Below, piece by piece: positions 1 through 12,655 of a stretch of DNA of 64,000 bases. Location: assembly GCF_007655135.1 (NCBI RefSeq), contig NC_045132.1, positions 19,530,034-19,594,033 on the forward strand. The letters run 5' to 3'. The DNA comes from Punica granatum. Taxonomy: Eukaryota > Streptophyta > Magnoliopsida > Myrtales > Lythraceae. Position numbers and translations under genes: made by a program. The notes under the pieces were generated by a model. That model was not told the origin of the DNA. It worked only from the letters and a program-made list of their open reading frames with translations, and made no database searches. Within the stretch, counting starts at the first letter, position 1; each line of letters starts with the position of its first letter.

Positions 1-288
1 TGAAATTCCTTCCACAGTGCAAGAAGCAACAGAAAAACTCAATGTTGCATGACACCATTTCATATCACACAGTGAGTAACAAGTTATGTTGGTATTCATT
101 GACCGAAGGACTAGATAAAAGTCCAAACCAGCATGAATTATGAGCCGATTTATTTTCAGAAAACTATAACAGCATCCAATTAATGAATGCACTGTGGAAG
201 TAGAGAATACACATGGGTGCCAAAGTTTGCTAATGAAGTGAATGAGGAACATAGATATATCAAAAGTTCTTTATTTGCATTTACACAC
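1..288 (-). other. Intron of the DExH-box helicase gene (partial)
   Basis: Follows the donor of the eighth helicase exon (GT at 288-287 on the minus strand). I find no continuation of the helicase reading frame here, so the next exon is probably outside the window. Confidence 0.6.
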
Positions 289-3200
289 CGGAATGCGAAC
301 TATCGGTGCCCCACCAAAATAGGATGAAAAGAGTTCTGCATCCAATGTTGCACTCATCAAAATCAACTTCAATTCTGTACGACGAGGAAGCAGATCTTTG
401 AGGACAATGAGCAGAAAATCTGGCACCAAAAGCGAACACCCTTAGAACAGAATATCATGAAACGAAAATTTAAATCCTACATCCTGTAGACACTTCTACC
501 TTCGTTCATTCCACGTTCATGAATCTCATCCACGATCACGTGAGTTACACCTTTCAAGTTTCTATCAACCAGCAGCCTCCTCAACAAAATGCCCGTGGTG
601 CAAAACAGAAGGTGTGTATCCTTTCCCTTCACTCCCTCCAGACGAACTTTATATCCAACCTTCCGAAAACAATCAACAAGAAATTTTATTCATTTTCTTG
701 AAAAATTACCTCGAAAATCGTTATTTATGCATCTTCATTAAAAACTTACAGATTCACCCAATTTCTCTCCCCTCTCAGAAGCAACTCTTTCAGAGACAGA
801 GATGGCAGATATTCTCCGTGGTTGTGTACATATGATATTACAAAGAGCTCCATTACCAGAATCTATCTCCGACTCCAAAATATACTGAGGAATCTGTGTG
901 GTCTTGCCACAGCCAGTTTGACCTGATATGATAATAACCTGCAAAACATGAGACTTAGAATTAACAACAGAGAATAAATAATTTCCAATATTTAAAATGC
1001 TACTTATAAAAATTTCTCGTCCTAGACAACTTTTAACAACCATTGTTGATGATACTATGCATCTGTACCTATAAGTCAATAATGGAAGAGAAAACCATGA
1101 CTTGTCCCACTGGCACATGTGTGCTCTGCGTAAAGCACACTTCAGAGTAAACAGGTGAATCTAAAGAAGCAGGGAATTGAGCCTAGTAACAATCATGACT
1201 AGACGAGAATTATTCAGGCGATAACCAAGCCTTCCCCCTTCATTACTTTCCATGTTCTCATTAGCGATAGAGGAGTGTCTTACTCGCTATTGAAAATCTG
1301 CAGTAGTTAAGAAGGCTTTATAACCCAGTTTGCCCTATCAGATAATAGTCTCCAGAATTTCTTTCTTATTTGCTCTTTCTATTCCACTGTCTCGTGACTG
1401 ACAATTTCCCAGCACAATGAAGCCTTCTAATCTTCTTTGAAATTTATAACGAAAAGAAAAACAGCAAAGTTGATACAAAAGCCAAACTCCCACTGAATCT
1501 CTTGATTCTGCTATCAATATTCTTACATAGTAGTGCATATTACAACAAAAGCTAAGTAAGAAGAAATAATTGAAGAACTTAAATTTTTAAATGGTAGCTA
1601 TCCTATTTCTTGAACTGAATATATGCTTCAAGACATCCCTTTCTACTCCACTTCAAATAGTAGAGCATCAAATCCAATCAAATGTTGATATCAGCGGAAT
1701 ATCATGCATACCTGATTCTGTGAAATGGCAGTCAGTAACGCATCTCTCTCTTTATAAGCAGGGAGACTTCTGCGAAATTCTAACATCTTTTTACCTTGCA
1801 GAGATTCCTAGATGTGAAGACAAAAAGAATTCATTGTTCGCTCCAAAATTTGGTTGGATTATAATGTATGCAAGTAAAAAGGACAACCTAGGCCCTCATC
1901 GCTTCCACAAAATATATACTAGAAACATTATGATAGTATCTTCAACAGTGTGTTTCAATTAATGTCTGAGGAACAGCATAGCCAGTAATATTTCTGACAA
2001 ATTATAAAAGGGAAGAAGAGAAAAATTACTGACAACATATGATATTGCATACACAACAAAAAACTACTAAATAACCAGGATCTAAATAGCAAGTTTCTAC
2101 ATAGAGGTTCCCCAGCATCTTAGATGGGTGGATTTGCAAATGAAAGTCTCAATAGAGCATGATTTCATGGATATGTTCCAGACAAATCACATAACAACCA
2201 AGTTCAAGCAATGAAGAAAAGCTTATAATAGAAAAAAGCAAGAGATACTAAGCAACAAGGGAACTTCTCTGAAAATTTAAAAGTTAGCTTCAGCCTCATC
2301 CTCTGGTATAAAACTAGTGTCTGCTCAGGTTTTTTATGTCGTTAGATTTAGATATGGTCAATTTAGACTTGGATTACCGTTCAATAAAAATAGTTTAGAC
2401 TTGCATTAATGCCAAAATTACAAAAAAGGCAGAGAATAGTTTGAATAAAAAGAACCTGCCAGGCTTGCTGTTGCTCTCTCAACTGTAAACTTCTTCGCTT
2501 AAGAATTTTCTCCATCATGGATCTGCTGGAGGCAAGTGGTTCCGGTTGCTCAAAAAGCCCTTCGTCAGTAGCAATGCTACCACTGCTGCTGGATCTTGAA
2601 AATGAGTTCCCAAATGTTTCGTTGAATCTAGGCTTGTGAGAGAGGTAATCTTCTATATGGGCTTCAACTTTTCTAAGAAGACCAAGAGGTAAGCTCACCT
2701 ATAATTCAAGAATCTTAAAAACTCTTAAAACTCTCAAGCAGCATGATAGTTAGGAACAATAAGATATACACAAGGAGAAACAAAAAATCTATGGGTACTT
2801 GAGAGAAGTCCCAAAACGGTCACTACACTACAAAAGGAAAAAGGTAAGTACTAACAATAAACCGAAAAGGAATGAAAAACATCAACGAACTTCCACATCA
2901 TCGACATGATCAGGAATTGGGATAGAGCACGTTAAAATACAGAGCAATCAATATAGGAGGGAAGAAAAGAAGGATAGGCGCAATACCTCCCTCTGCGGAC
3001 GCTTATCATCCAAATCAAATCGGTAGTTAGGCAAAGGAACCTTGCTGAAGACCACCACTTTTGAATAAACTTGACTGCAGGCAAATCATCATAATTCAGA
3101 AACAGAAGCAAAAAGTAGCACGCATTCAACAGCATTAAACCAAACCACGCAAAGCATACCTATACAACCCCATCTTGCTCGCCAAAGCTGCTATTTGCTC

Positions 3201-4412
3201 AAAATCACGCTTATCCTTTTTCTCTCTCGAGATCAATTCTTGTTTGTCTTTACTGCGTAAAAGCATGGCTAACTTCCGTTTCCACTCATCAACATTATCC
3301 ATGGGCAATGCTCCCTTCGCAGCACAATTCAAAAGAGAACACAACCATCAGTGGTAGCCCTAGAGAAAGCTCAGTGTACATCTATAAATGACATAATCAC
3401 CATAATATAAATATAAAACTCGACAATGAAAGAAAAAACGCTCCTTAAATCTATTTCCTATATTCTAAAGCTGTCAAGCTCTGAACCAGTAATGCATATA
3501 TTGAAAGACACAACAACAAGAGCAGCTTTCCCGGCACACCACACAAAATGCAACGAATTCCCACCTTAAAGTTTCCAGCTTTTGAACTCTTGTAAATGCT
3601 GATACGCAATCACAAAAGAGTAAAATTTTGCGAGGTTTCTTTCTTACTACAACATTCATGCTACTGTCCAACTTCTTCTTATGTTTATCCACTTACTTAA
3701 TATAACAGGAGGAATTCACATCCATACTTTTTTTAAATTCAATTTTCGCAATATGACCGCATTAATTACTAAAGAGAATGAGTATTAAAGTCCTGAAAGA
3801 TATCCTGAGAAAGCCCCCTAAGCTGAGAGAAGAATATCTACACAGAGCCCACCATACTATATGAAGTATTAGCAATCAAAACTGATACTTCGAGTTCCAA
3901 CATAAGCACGTCGAACTGCACCCAATTGGTGATCTTTCTACGAAACACGGCAGAAACAGAAACAACAGCTCAGAGCTCTACAATGCGTGACTCACAGGAG
4001 GCAACGACCAGTCGGGCTCAGGATCGTAACCGTCCTCGGAGGAGCATTCATACTCCCTCGTGTTGAGCTGGGACTGTTGCTGCGGCTGCTGCTGCTGCTT
4101 CTGCGGGTTGTCCTGTTGCTGAGGAGAGTGTCTAGGGTTCAGCACGGCGTCGTATCTGGTGGCGCGGGATATAGTGTGGACAGGGGGCACGGCAGCAGCT
4201 GGGGAGGAGTAATTAGGGACGGTGACGACGGAACGGAGGCGCTGGTGGGGCGGGACGTAGACGCCGCCGTTGGACGGCGGTGGTCGGTCCTTCATCTCGA
4301 GGACGACGACTCTCGGAGGTGGAGACAGTTCCCTGGTCGTCCTCTTCTTGGAGAAAAAATGGGCTTGTTGATATCGGCAGGGAGGTAGCAGAAGGAGAGA
4401 GGTGACGAGCAT
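289..4412 (-). CDS. DExH-box ATP-dependent RNA helicase (DEAH/RHA family), 5' part only
   Basis: N-terminal 493 residues of a plant DEAH/RHA-type RNA helicase, an enzyme that uses ATP to remodel RNA. Exons, 5' to 3' on the minus strand: 4412-3996, 3314-3160, 3074-2987, 2698-2456, 1807-1712, 938-750, 659-500, 419-289. Phases agree at every junction and borders are GT-AG. Seen motifs: Walker A GQTGCGKT (about residues 339-346), PRR of motif Ia, DEIH (440-443) and SAT (472-474). The remaining helicase and C-terminal domains lie beyond position 1; bases 1-288 read as intron. The start at 4412 is the first ATG after an in-frame stop; a second ATG at 4295 begins MKDRPPP, the usual start of shorter family members, so the first 39 residues may be a plastid or mitochondrial presequence. 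A Gln-rich stretch lies near residues 98-114. It resembles Arabidopsis DExH3/DExH5 (from memory). Confidence 0.9.
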
Positions 4413-5530
4413 GCAAGGTGAGCCGATGAGCTATAGCTGTGAGGTTCGTCAATGGCGGAAAAAGCAGTCTTGTTTAACGATGAACCAGTGAACAGACAGA
4501 CAGACCGGTGGAGACAAAGTGAACAGTTAGAGAGAGAGAGAGAGAGAATCAAATGGGCTCCGGCCCGTTTGGTGGGTCCAGGCTCGCCACGTGGTTCCGG
4601 TTTTCTAATTTTGCTTTTACGTGCCTCTAAAATAGTGTAATGACCCACAGCTCCCTAAACTAAGGAGAATTTCACAATTTTGTCCCAAATGTAGGCGATT
4701 TTCCTCCCGCAATTGAACATTCGATTGAAACAAACAGATCGAAATGCCGGTGTCATTGTCGTATCGTCATAAAAAGAAAATTTGCTAAATATTCTTCTAA
4801 CATTTTTCCTATATTCATGAGCTTAAAGATTATTCACATGAAACATGAGAATCAGCGATGTCTGATCTAAAAAGGTAGTACTTTATTATTGCAATTAATG
4901 CAATTGCTGGAAATAATGGCTCTGGTTACCGCAATGATACTCCATCTATAATTACCGGAAGCTGGGTAGGTAAAGTTCGGGCAAATGTAAAGGGATTCAC
5001 GGGCATTTGCCAAAACCAAAAGAGTCTTCACATTTTACCTCACTTGCATAATGTTTTACCAGCCTCTGCTTTCCTCCTGTTTAATCTGCAATGCACTTTT
5101 AATAATCGTTTGTCTCATGCCAAGCTGATAAACCTTGATATTTCGTGCCTTCCCGGTGCAGCGAAAACAGAAGAGAACAGAGACAGAAACCGAAATGCTT
5201 TGAAGCAAACCACGATCAGTCACATAACCAGACAGCAGCCTCACTCGTGTCCCCGAGTCTTTCATATAACGTTAATAGGAATAATTATACACCTATCTTG
5301 GTTTACTAGCAACATCTCGGCACTTGGCAACAGTCTCATCAAGTCCTGAGATTCTCTTCTTTCCCTTCTCATAGGTCTTATTGTGAGCTAACAAACGAAA
5401 AGATGAAATAAAATGCTATCCGCAAATCCAGGGTCTTCACCTCCGATAACCAACAAGGAACAAAATCATAGCAGCAAGCAGAGAAAACTATGCAGGGGCT
5501 AAGTGACCAAACCCCTCTTACAATGGTAGC
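4413..5530. other. Spacer between helicase 5' end and aldolase 3' end
   Basis: Holds the promoter and 5' UTR of the helicase (minus strand, including a GA-rich run near 4530-4550) and the 3' flank of the aldolase gene. No conserved reading frame is visible. Confidence 0.5.
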
Positions 5531-8336
5531 TCAGTAAGTGTAGCCTTTCACGAACATTCCTTTCCTGGCTTCCTCGCTCTCACCCTCCGCGGAGTACTTC
5601 CCAAGTTGGGCCAGCGAGTTCGCCTTCGCCCTCACCAAGAGAGCCTTCTGAGCAGGTTCAATGTTCTCTGGCTGTCCCTGCCATGTCTTGAGGACGGTAT
5701 TCTGCAGGGCACGTGCATACGAGAAGGATACGTGCCACGGGTTAGGGCTCTGGTTCATCGCGTTAAGGTTCAAGGTGGCCTCCGCCTCGGACTGTCCTCC
5801 AGACAAGAACTGAACACAAGAAGATCTTCCCAATCAGTTGAAAACCAGTAACAGCTTTTGAAAGAACACAACAACACTGTTGATTGATCTCATCATGAAT
5901 ATACTATAACAGTTATTGACAGTGATCGTACCATGATTCCTGGAACAGCAGGAGGAACTCTCCTCCTAAGCATAGTGAGAGTATATTTGGCAATGGTCTC
6001 GGGAGAAGCCTTCTCCTTGTGCTCGGCTCCTGGAGTCACCATGCTGGGCTTGAGTAGGATTCCTTCAAAAAGAACATTGTTCTCGGCCAAGTACAAGAAC
6101 ACCTCTGACCACACCTTCTCTGCCACTTCAAGGGTCCTCTCAATTGGGTGGTCCCCATCGAGAAGAATCTCTGGTTCCACAATAGGCACAAGACCGTTGT
6201 CCTGCTCAACAATATCACAAATTAGGAGAGAAAGGACAGATAACAGAGTACGAAGATACAAAACAACATTTTGATTTCTCCTTCCCTGTTTTGAACAACT
6301 AAAGATTTCTTTAGGTAACTATTAACCTATGAGTCAGCAACATATCATACCAGGAAAGATAGAAGTCTATTATGCATGAAACAGTAAGATCCCATATATC
6401 CCAGATTAACAAAGTACAATTATCCGAACTGAAGGAAAAAAATTTCAAGTCAATCAGAAGGCAAAATCCCACCAAAAACAATTAGAGCCCCTAATTTCTT
6501 GGAAAAGTTCTTAAAGTAGTCCCTGTTTCTAGTAAGAGACATACCTGAGAAATAGCAGCATATCTTGCCAGTCCCCAAGCAGCTTCCTTAACAGCCAGAG
6601 CAGAAGGACCACATGGGATGCTGACAACTGTTCGCCTGCGCTCACATACATCATCATCATTTATAGAATGAGAGCAGTAAAATCTTGTGTATTGGAATTC
6701 AATTAGTATGTCCAGGTGTTACTCAAGCAAATTGGTCAACCCAGGTGTCTATTTTGCAAATAGAGCAAGCTAGGAAAAGTGAAGAGAGCAGAGAGGAAAT
6801 TCTCTGGCCTATTAGACACAGAAGGTTCTTAAGACCCAACTTTTCCCAGAATCCAGTAGATCAGGCTGACTCACCATTTGGCGAATCGGGCACCTTGCTT
6901 GTAGTACTCAGCAGATCTTGATGCTAAGCCATCCAAGCCTTGGCACCAGGATTCATTGTTCGATCCTGGTAGGGGAACCAAACCCTGAAGACAACACAAA
7001 AATGCCAATACATAAACCTCAGAAAAATGCATAATCTACATACAGTAGAGCAGAAGCCTCCAGGGTCTTAATGTTTTCAAACCTTATCGACTTTAATGCC
7101 CGGCACAATTTTCTGCTCTTTCAAGCAGTCCACAAATTTCTTGCCATCAGTTGTTGATTGGTAAAGGGTCTCCTCAAACAAAATGGCACCAGAAATGTAT
7201 TCACCGAGACCGGGAGTGGTCAGCAGGAGTTGTCTGTATGCTTGTCGGTTAGTCTCAGTGTTGTCTAAGCCAATAGAAGCCAATCTCTTTCCACAGGTAG
7301 CATTTGATTCATCAATGGCCAGGATTCCACGACCAGGAGATGCAATTGTTTTCTGCATGACAAAGAACGACATTGTAAATCACACGCTCAAAAATAAGCT
7401 GCTGCAGGATCCTCCTACTCAACAAATTCAAATCATACACCAAACCATATTTGATAAGGAAAACCATAATTATCCGCAATAAATTAATTTTCACCAATAA
7501 CAAATGTGTCATTCTATCACAGGATAGGAATTTACAACCGAGAGGATAATCAACCACCAAAAGTAATCCTCCCAGAGATTTATAGAAAGTTATTAGAACT
7601 TAATCATCTCTAAGCCATCCTTATACTGCTCATGATTTCTTTCAAATTACTCATGACTGAACTGCTGATGAACAGCCCCGATCACAGTAAACTATAACCA
7701 GCCTGATCTTGCCTTGATTGCAGTTCTCCAACTGAAAGTGATCAAGGTTGATCACAACAAACAGCTTCATCTATCAATCTATCAATCGCAGGTCAAAGAA
7801 GGATTTTCGCAAACAAGTATTATGGAATTACATCAGTAACCGAAAAAATACGATTGACCAAAGGAACTCTGCAGACTTAATGAACTTGCAGCTTCCGATC
7901 CCATAAACCGTGGCTGACAACAGAAAAAAACTGAACTTTGACCCCTCAAAAGAATCCAATTTCATCGGAAATATCAAAGTAAGCATGATCAACTTATGCA
8001 TGCAATCAACGATCGATCCTACCAACCATGATCGCCCATCGAAAAACACTCGCACAACCATAAATTGAAGGCCAATTATTAGACTAAAAAAATACGTTGA
8101 AACTCAAACAAAAGCGAAAGATCGGAACAGAAGCGACTGGAAATGAGAAGAGAGAAGGATGGAGGTTGGGAACTGACGGCGGTGTGGACGAGCTCATCGG
8201 TGTAACCGGCGGCGGCGCGGATCGGGAGAGAGACCCGGCAGGGGGCGGAGGTGCGGGCGTGGCGCTGGGAGAAGGACTGCTGTCCGATCCACTGGGAGGA
8301 GGACGCGTTGAGCTTAGCGAAGCTTGCACAGGCCAT
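5531..8336 (-). CDS. Fructose-bisphosphate aldolase, class I, plastid (FBA3-like)
   Basis: Complete gene for a class I fructose-1,6-bisphosphate aldolase, which interconverts fructose bisphosphate with dihydroxyacetone phosphate and glyceraldehyde 3-phosphate in the Calvin cycle and plastid glycolysis. Exons on the minus strand: 8336-8178, 7352-7083, 6984-6875, 6635-6545, 6201-5932, 5809-5531, giving 392 residues with all phases and GT-AG borders consistent. The first ~45 residues, rich in Ser, Arg and Ala and poor in acids, look like a chloroplast transit peptide. Seen: [19 protein letters not shown] near the mature N terminus, the Schiff-base lysine in [11 protein letters not shown] (about Lys261), [20 protein letters not shown], and the family C-terminal tail ending KGYTY. 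The sequence matches the Arabidopsis FBA3 type more than the other plastid forms, including the start MACASF. An ATG nine codons upstream (8363) is less likely. The first intron (7353-8177) is the longest. Confidence 0.97.
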
Positions 8337-10152
8337 AACTTCTCCTTCTTCGTTCTTCAACAACCACGACAGCTCTCGCAGGGGTAATTGCTCCGCTTCG
8401 CTTTCGGTCTCTCTGCTTATAACGAAGAGGAAGAAGACGACAAGACCACAGATACGAGGCCGATCGCTGGCGCTCTCGTTCCTCGTAGAGTCCGCACGAC
8501 CCGTAACGGGCAGTGGTAGTTGCGGTCGTACCGAAGCGCACCTCCTCGGACCGCATGCCTATTTACCCAAATACCCCACACGATTAATTAGTTAATTTAA
8601 TTAATTAATTAGTTGTACTATTGCAGTCATTAGGGTGTCTAACCCAGGCCCAGAACAAGATCTATTCATTCTCTTCGGCTTCGCCCCGGTCCATAGCATC
8701 GGGTATGGTCTAAACAAAGCTACTTACTTAATAATTGTCCGCTCGTTAGCTGAACTGCCGTAATCGAAGAATATAGGATATATGAGTAAGTATACGCGTT
8801 TGATAGCCAAAATTGGCTATCAAGATGTTTGATATGGGGGACCATTTGAGTCGTCCTCTCCTCACCATTGCCAATGGCGATTGAGATCTGAAAGCTGGCT
8901 TTTTTCAGTTTACTCGAGCTTCTTTGATGTATCTTTGAATGCATTATGCTTCGACCGGACATCAAAAGGTTTCATAACACGAATTTGACAGCCCGACAGT
9001 AACCCTAGTGATTATTATATGGATTCATAAAGCCATACAAAAACTGTTTATAAAAATTGAGCATGGGGACGGCGTTTGGAAAAGTAGGTAAATGTGGGCT
9101 GTTAAGCTACCTAACAACAAAGCTAATATATTACGTATTAGAGATAGAAAAAAACAAAAGACCATATAATAGAAATTTTATTTTAAATATCTAATAAATG
9201 AACACAGATGGTCCCACTGATTATAAAATCTGTGACCTTTTGATTATTAGACGATAGTTACGTCACTTTGCTATACTCTTTTCTTGATAATATAATAAGT
9301 ATCTTTTTGGTAAATATAATAATGTGTTATAGATATATATATCCTGCCCAAAAAATTGAAAATTGAAAAAGCTATGTAAAGCATGCGTAGTGTTGGGATC
9401 GTGAAAAATTGAATCTTGATCATGTGCAATTCACAAGCCTCGAGCTTCCATGAATACTGCACGAACAACCTGCAAACGAGGAGAATCGAGAGAGAATCTT
9501 GATTTCCTTCTTCGATTTTTAAATGAGAATGTGTACAAAAAAAAAAGATAAATGAACTTAGGCTTTAGCATACCTGAAAGGATATTTATAGAAAACTTGA
9601 GATATCGGTATCGAAAATATTGCAATCTACACAATATATTTGATTACCAATGACATATAAATTTATATACCAAATATATCATTATAAATAATATAATATT
9701 CCTTGGAAATATCAATAAAATATTGTTAGATAACATTCAATATATTTATATATAGATGATCTTTTTCTAATACAAAATTATTTTTGTCATCCCGATTCAC
9801 TCGTTGAGACGGAATGGTCTTTCAAGCATCTTACTGCAATAGAAGTGCTTCCAGTATATTATAAAACTCTATATTACTTCGATAAAGTTTGCCCAATAGT
9901 AATTTGTCAGTTACAACACTTCTTATGGTAATGGATTCATGTATTTTGTTCATAGTGATATTGGTATCCACAGTTCATGCATAAATACATGTACTGAATT
10001 TTGAATTATGGACATTCTCCTGCTTGAATATATCCAAAAACTACAAATACCATGGGTCGTTTCACGGCCCCTCTAGCTGTCCACGTGGAACATGAGGGTT
10101 TTCTACATTGTTTTCTCTTCAAAAAATTTGAACTTCATTGTCAATGATTTTA
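8337..10152. other. Spacer upstream of the aldolase gene
   Basis: The proximal ~200 bp is GC-richer and probably holds the aldolase promoter and 5' UTR. The rest is AT-rich without a convincing gene; only short, compositionally biased reading frames occur. Confidence 0.5.
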
Positions 10153-10453
10153 GGTTTTGTTTGAGAATAAAGTGAAGTTTAACTATAAATAATTATATTT
10201 ATTTGGGGTTGTAATGAATGTATTGTTGAATTATGGGAAAAAGTCAGAAAAAAAAGGAATAGTTGAGAGAAAGTAATGATTGTATTATTGAATTGTGGAA
10301 AAAGTAATTAATAGTTGAGAAAAGTTTAATGATGAAAACTGAATTGAATGGTTAAAAAAATTAAAGAAAAAGTAAAAAGTAATAATTATGTTGTTAAATT
10401 GAAGATAAGTGGAGCAGAGTTAAAAAGAAAAAACTCCAAAACAAAACATGCCC
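10153..10453. mobile_element. Tourist-like MITE (PIF/Harbinger type)
   Basis: A 301-bp AT-rich element bounded by short inverted ends of the kind GGTTTTGTTTGAG / GGGCATGTTTTG and by the 3-bp duplication TTA at 10150-10152 and 10454-10456. It has no coding capacity. Its interior is closely related to the element at 55997-56266, so they are copies of one family. Confidence 0.7.
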
Positions 10454-10574
10454 TTATTTTTAATTATGGCCTTTTCCAATAATTCGTTTTCCTACATATA
10501 AACCATCAATAACTTAGTAATATTGACGTAACGAGAACAACATCAACGAAAAAATATGGGAGAAGAAATGGGGA

Positions 10575-10724
10575 CTTGTTGCAATGACATCGCCCTCGAC
10601 TTAAAATTAAGAAGTTTCGAGTTCGGTTTTCATCAGTGAGATTATTTATGCCTCATTTATTTCACTTTTATGTTTCTTCATTTAAACCAATAAGTCTCCT
10701 TTATAAAATAAAATAAAATAAAAA
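10575..10724 (+). mobile_element. SINE family A, degenerate copy
   Basis: Aligns by eye with the well-preserved SINE at 43323-43489: the region after the B-box position and the TTTATT-rich 3' part ending in an A-rich (AAAAT)n tail at about 10705-10724 are shared. No target-site duplication was found. Confidence 0.5.
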
Positions 10725-10816
10725 ACATGTGAAGAGATCAACCAATTCCACCAATATAGGCTCACAAAAATCTTAACTGATGAGTTTCCATCATTCACTG
10801 GTTGTCCAACAGATGA

Positions 10817-10905
10817 GTTTTTTTTTGTGAACCCTAGTATCCGGAAGTTTAATTGGGCGCCGACTAATCCAGTCGAACCATTTGATGTTGAATATTTGAT
10901 CAAAA
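10817..10905 (-). mobile_element. SINE-like family B, 3' fragment
   Basis: Begins on the plus strand with a T-run, the complement of a 3' A-tail, followed by the family pattern (GTGAACCCTAGTATCCGGAA...) shared with the copies at 17911-18090 and 62316-62436. Confidence 0.45.
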
Positions 10906-11026
10906 GATCTGCTAATGAATGTGTTGACTAAGTATACAGTGAGGCACGCTCTCGTCTAGTAATCAAGAAATTTCATAGTCGATACTAAGTAAAACTACCT
11001 GCTATCCGTGCTCCTTTCATAAGGTA

Positions 11027-11055
11027 CTAGCCATTATATGCCCACATTGCACGGG
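11027..11055 (-). mobile_element. Helitron-like 3' terminus
   Basis: On the minus strand the sequence reads a GC-containing hairpin (CCCGTGCAATGTGGG), a short AT spacer, then CTAG followed by T. This is the classic Helitron 3' end (hairpin then CTRR, insertion before T). The matching 5' end was not located; the element body would extend rightwards from here. Confidence 0.5.
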
Positions 11056-12655
11056 ATTATTATTAGTTATAATATATAATCTTTCATTCAACGTCAAAGT
11101 ATAAAATCTACCCACTAATTTTGTGTGAAAAATTTTATGAATTTATTGTTCAACTGCAATATTCATTCAAGTTTATTAGTATAAATAATTTTTTCTAGAA
11201 TTTCTTTTGTTATTTGAAAATTTTCCTTGAAAATTCTGAACTTGATCTAGAGGTATATATATATCTCTGGAGGTATATTTGAAATGTTATAAACTTGATC
11301 TGGAGGTATATATACACGTACACAAAATATGAAATTATATATATATATATATATAATAATAATCTTGCTGATAATAACTTGTAATTATATATGTATATTT
11401 TTTTGATATGTTAATATCATAAAATATTTCTGAAAGGAAAAGTAAGAAATACTAATTTTCAGAAAAAGAAAAGTAGATAGGTGCACAACCATCATCCAGA
11501 TTAGCATCTCTCACCTAATTATTTATTAGATAGATAGTTTTAATTAATTAGGTTCAAAGTAAAAGCTTAAATATAATGAAGATAGGAATCCATGGGGCAA
11601 GAGAGTAGAATCTCGTAAATCAACTTCTATGACTAGATAGTCAAAAACCAATTCATTAAACGGATCTGCTCGGTATTGAATGTACTACTACAACACATGC
11701 CACTCTATTTTGCTTTTCTTTCTTTTCAAGAAATATAAATATATCAAATAACATCTGATAAGCTATATATATATGAACCAAAAAGTATATCAGCCCATGA
11801 TCGTCTTTGGTTCAATTTTTTTTCTTTTTTTTGGTTCAAAGAGAGAAAGGGGGAGTTGTAATTCTTTGACGGAATTGGAGATTTTTAATATAAAGTACTG
11901 ATTTTTTAATAATTTCGATTGTAAGAGAACACTTCTTTCTTTTAAGAGGCGGCCCATTTTTCTTTTACTCAGTCAAAAACGGAAATGGGAGCAAATTCGG
12001 ACAATTATTATTGAATTTTGTTTCTTTATTTTCTTGTGGGTCAAGTTATCTCCATAGACAAATGAGAAGTGGCACAAGAGTGAGGTGAACATTTGAAAAT
12101 TGGAGCCACGATATCAATCCTCTCTATGTTTTGCCATTATATATTATATATATTAGAATTTATATTTCTTTACGTTAGTCTCACGTGCCTCCCTTGTAAT
12201 TGAATAAAAAGGGCATATTCTTGGAAACAATTCTTTCATCTTTGACACTGCATAAAAAGTGATGTTTCACGGGGAAAGCATGTTTGGAATATAGTTTCCA
12301 TGATCTGTAAGAACACCATGAAATTATATATTTTGGGATAGGGGTGTGCGAGTTCGGGTATTTTTTTTTTTTACAATATTCAGACCCTACCATGTAAGGG
12401 ACATGTACTAAGAGTTTAGAACTGGACCCTACCATGTTGAGTCCTGAAACCGGAACCTGCATTATACCACAGGCTCCAGGTACCATGTTGGAACATGTAA
12501 ATTTTTTTATCTTGTTAAATAAAATCAAAAATATCTCATCCATAATCAGTAATCACGCAACACAGAATGTCGACATAAATTTAAATTTTATTTAAATTAG
12601 TGATTATATTTTTTAAATATAAGAATATCTAAAATATAACTATATATATATATAT

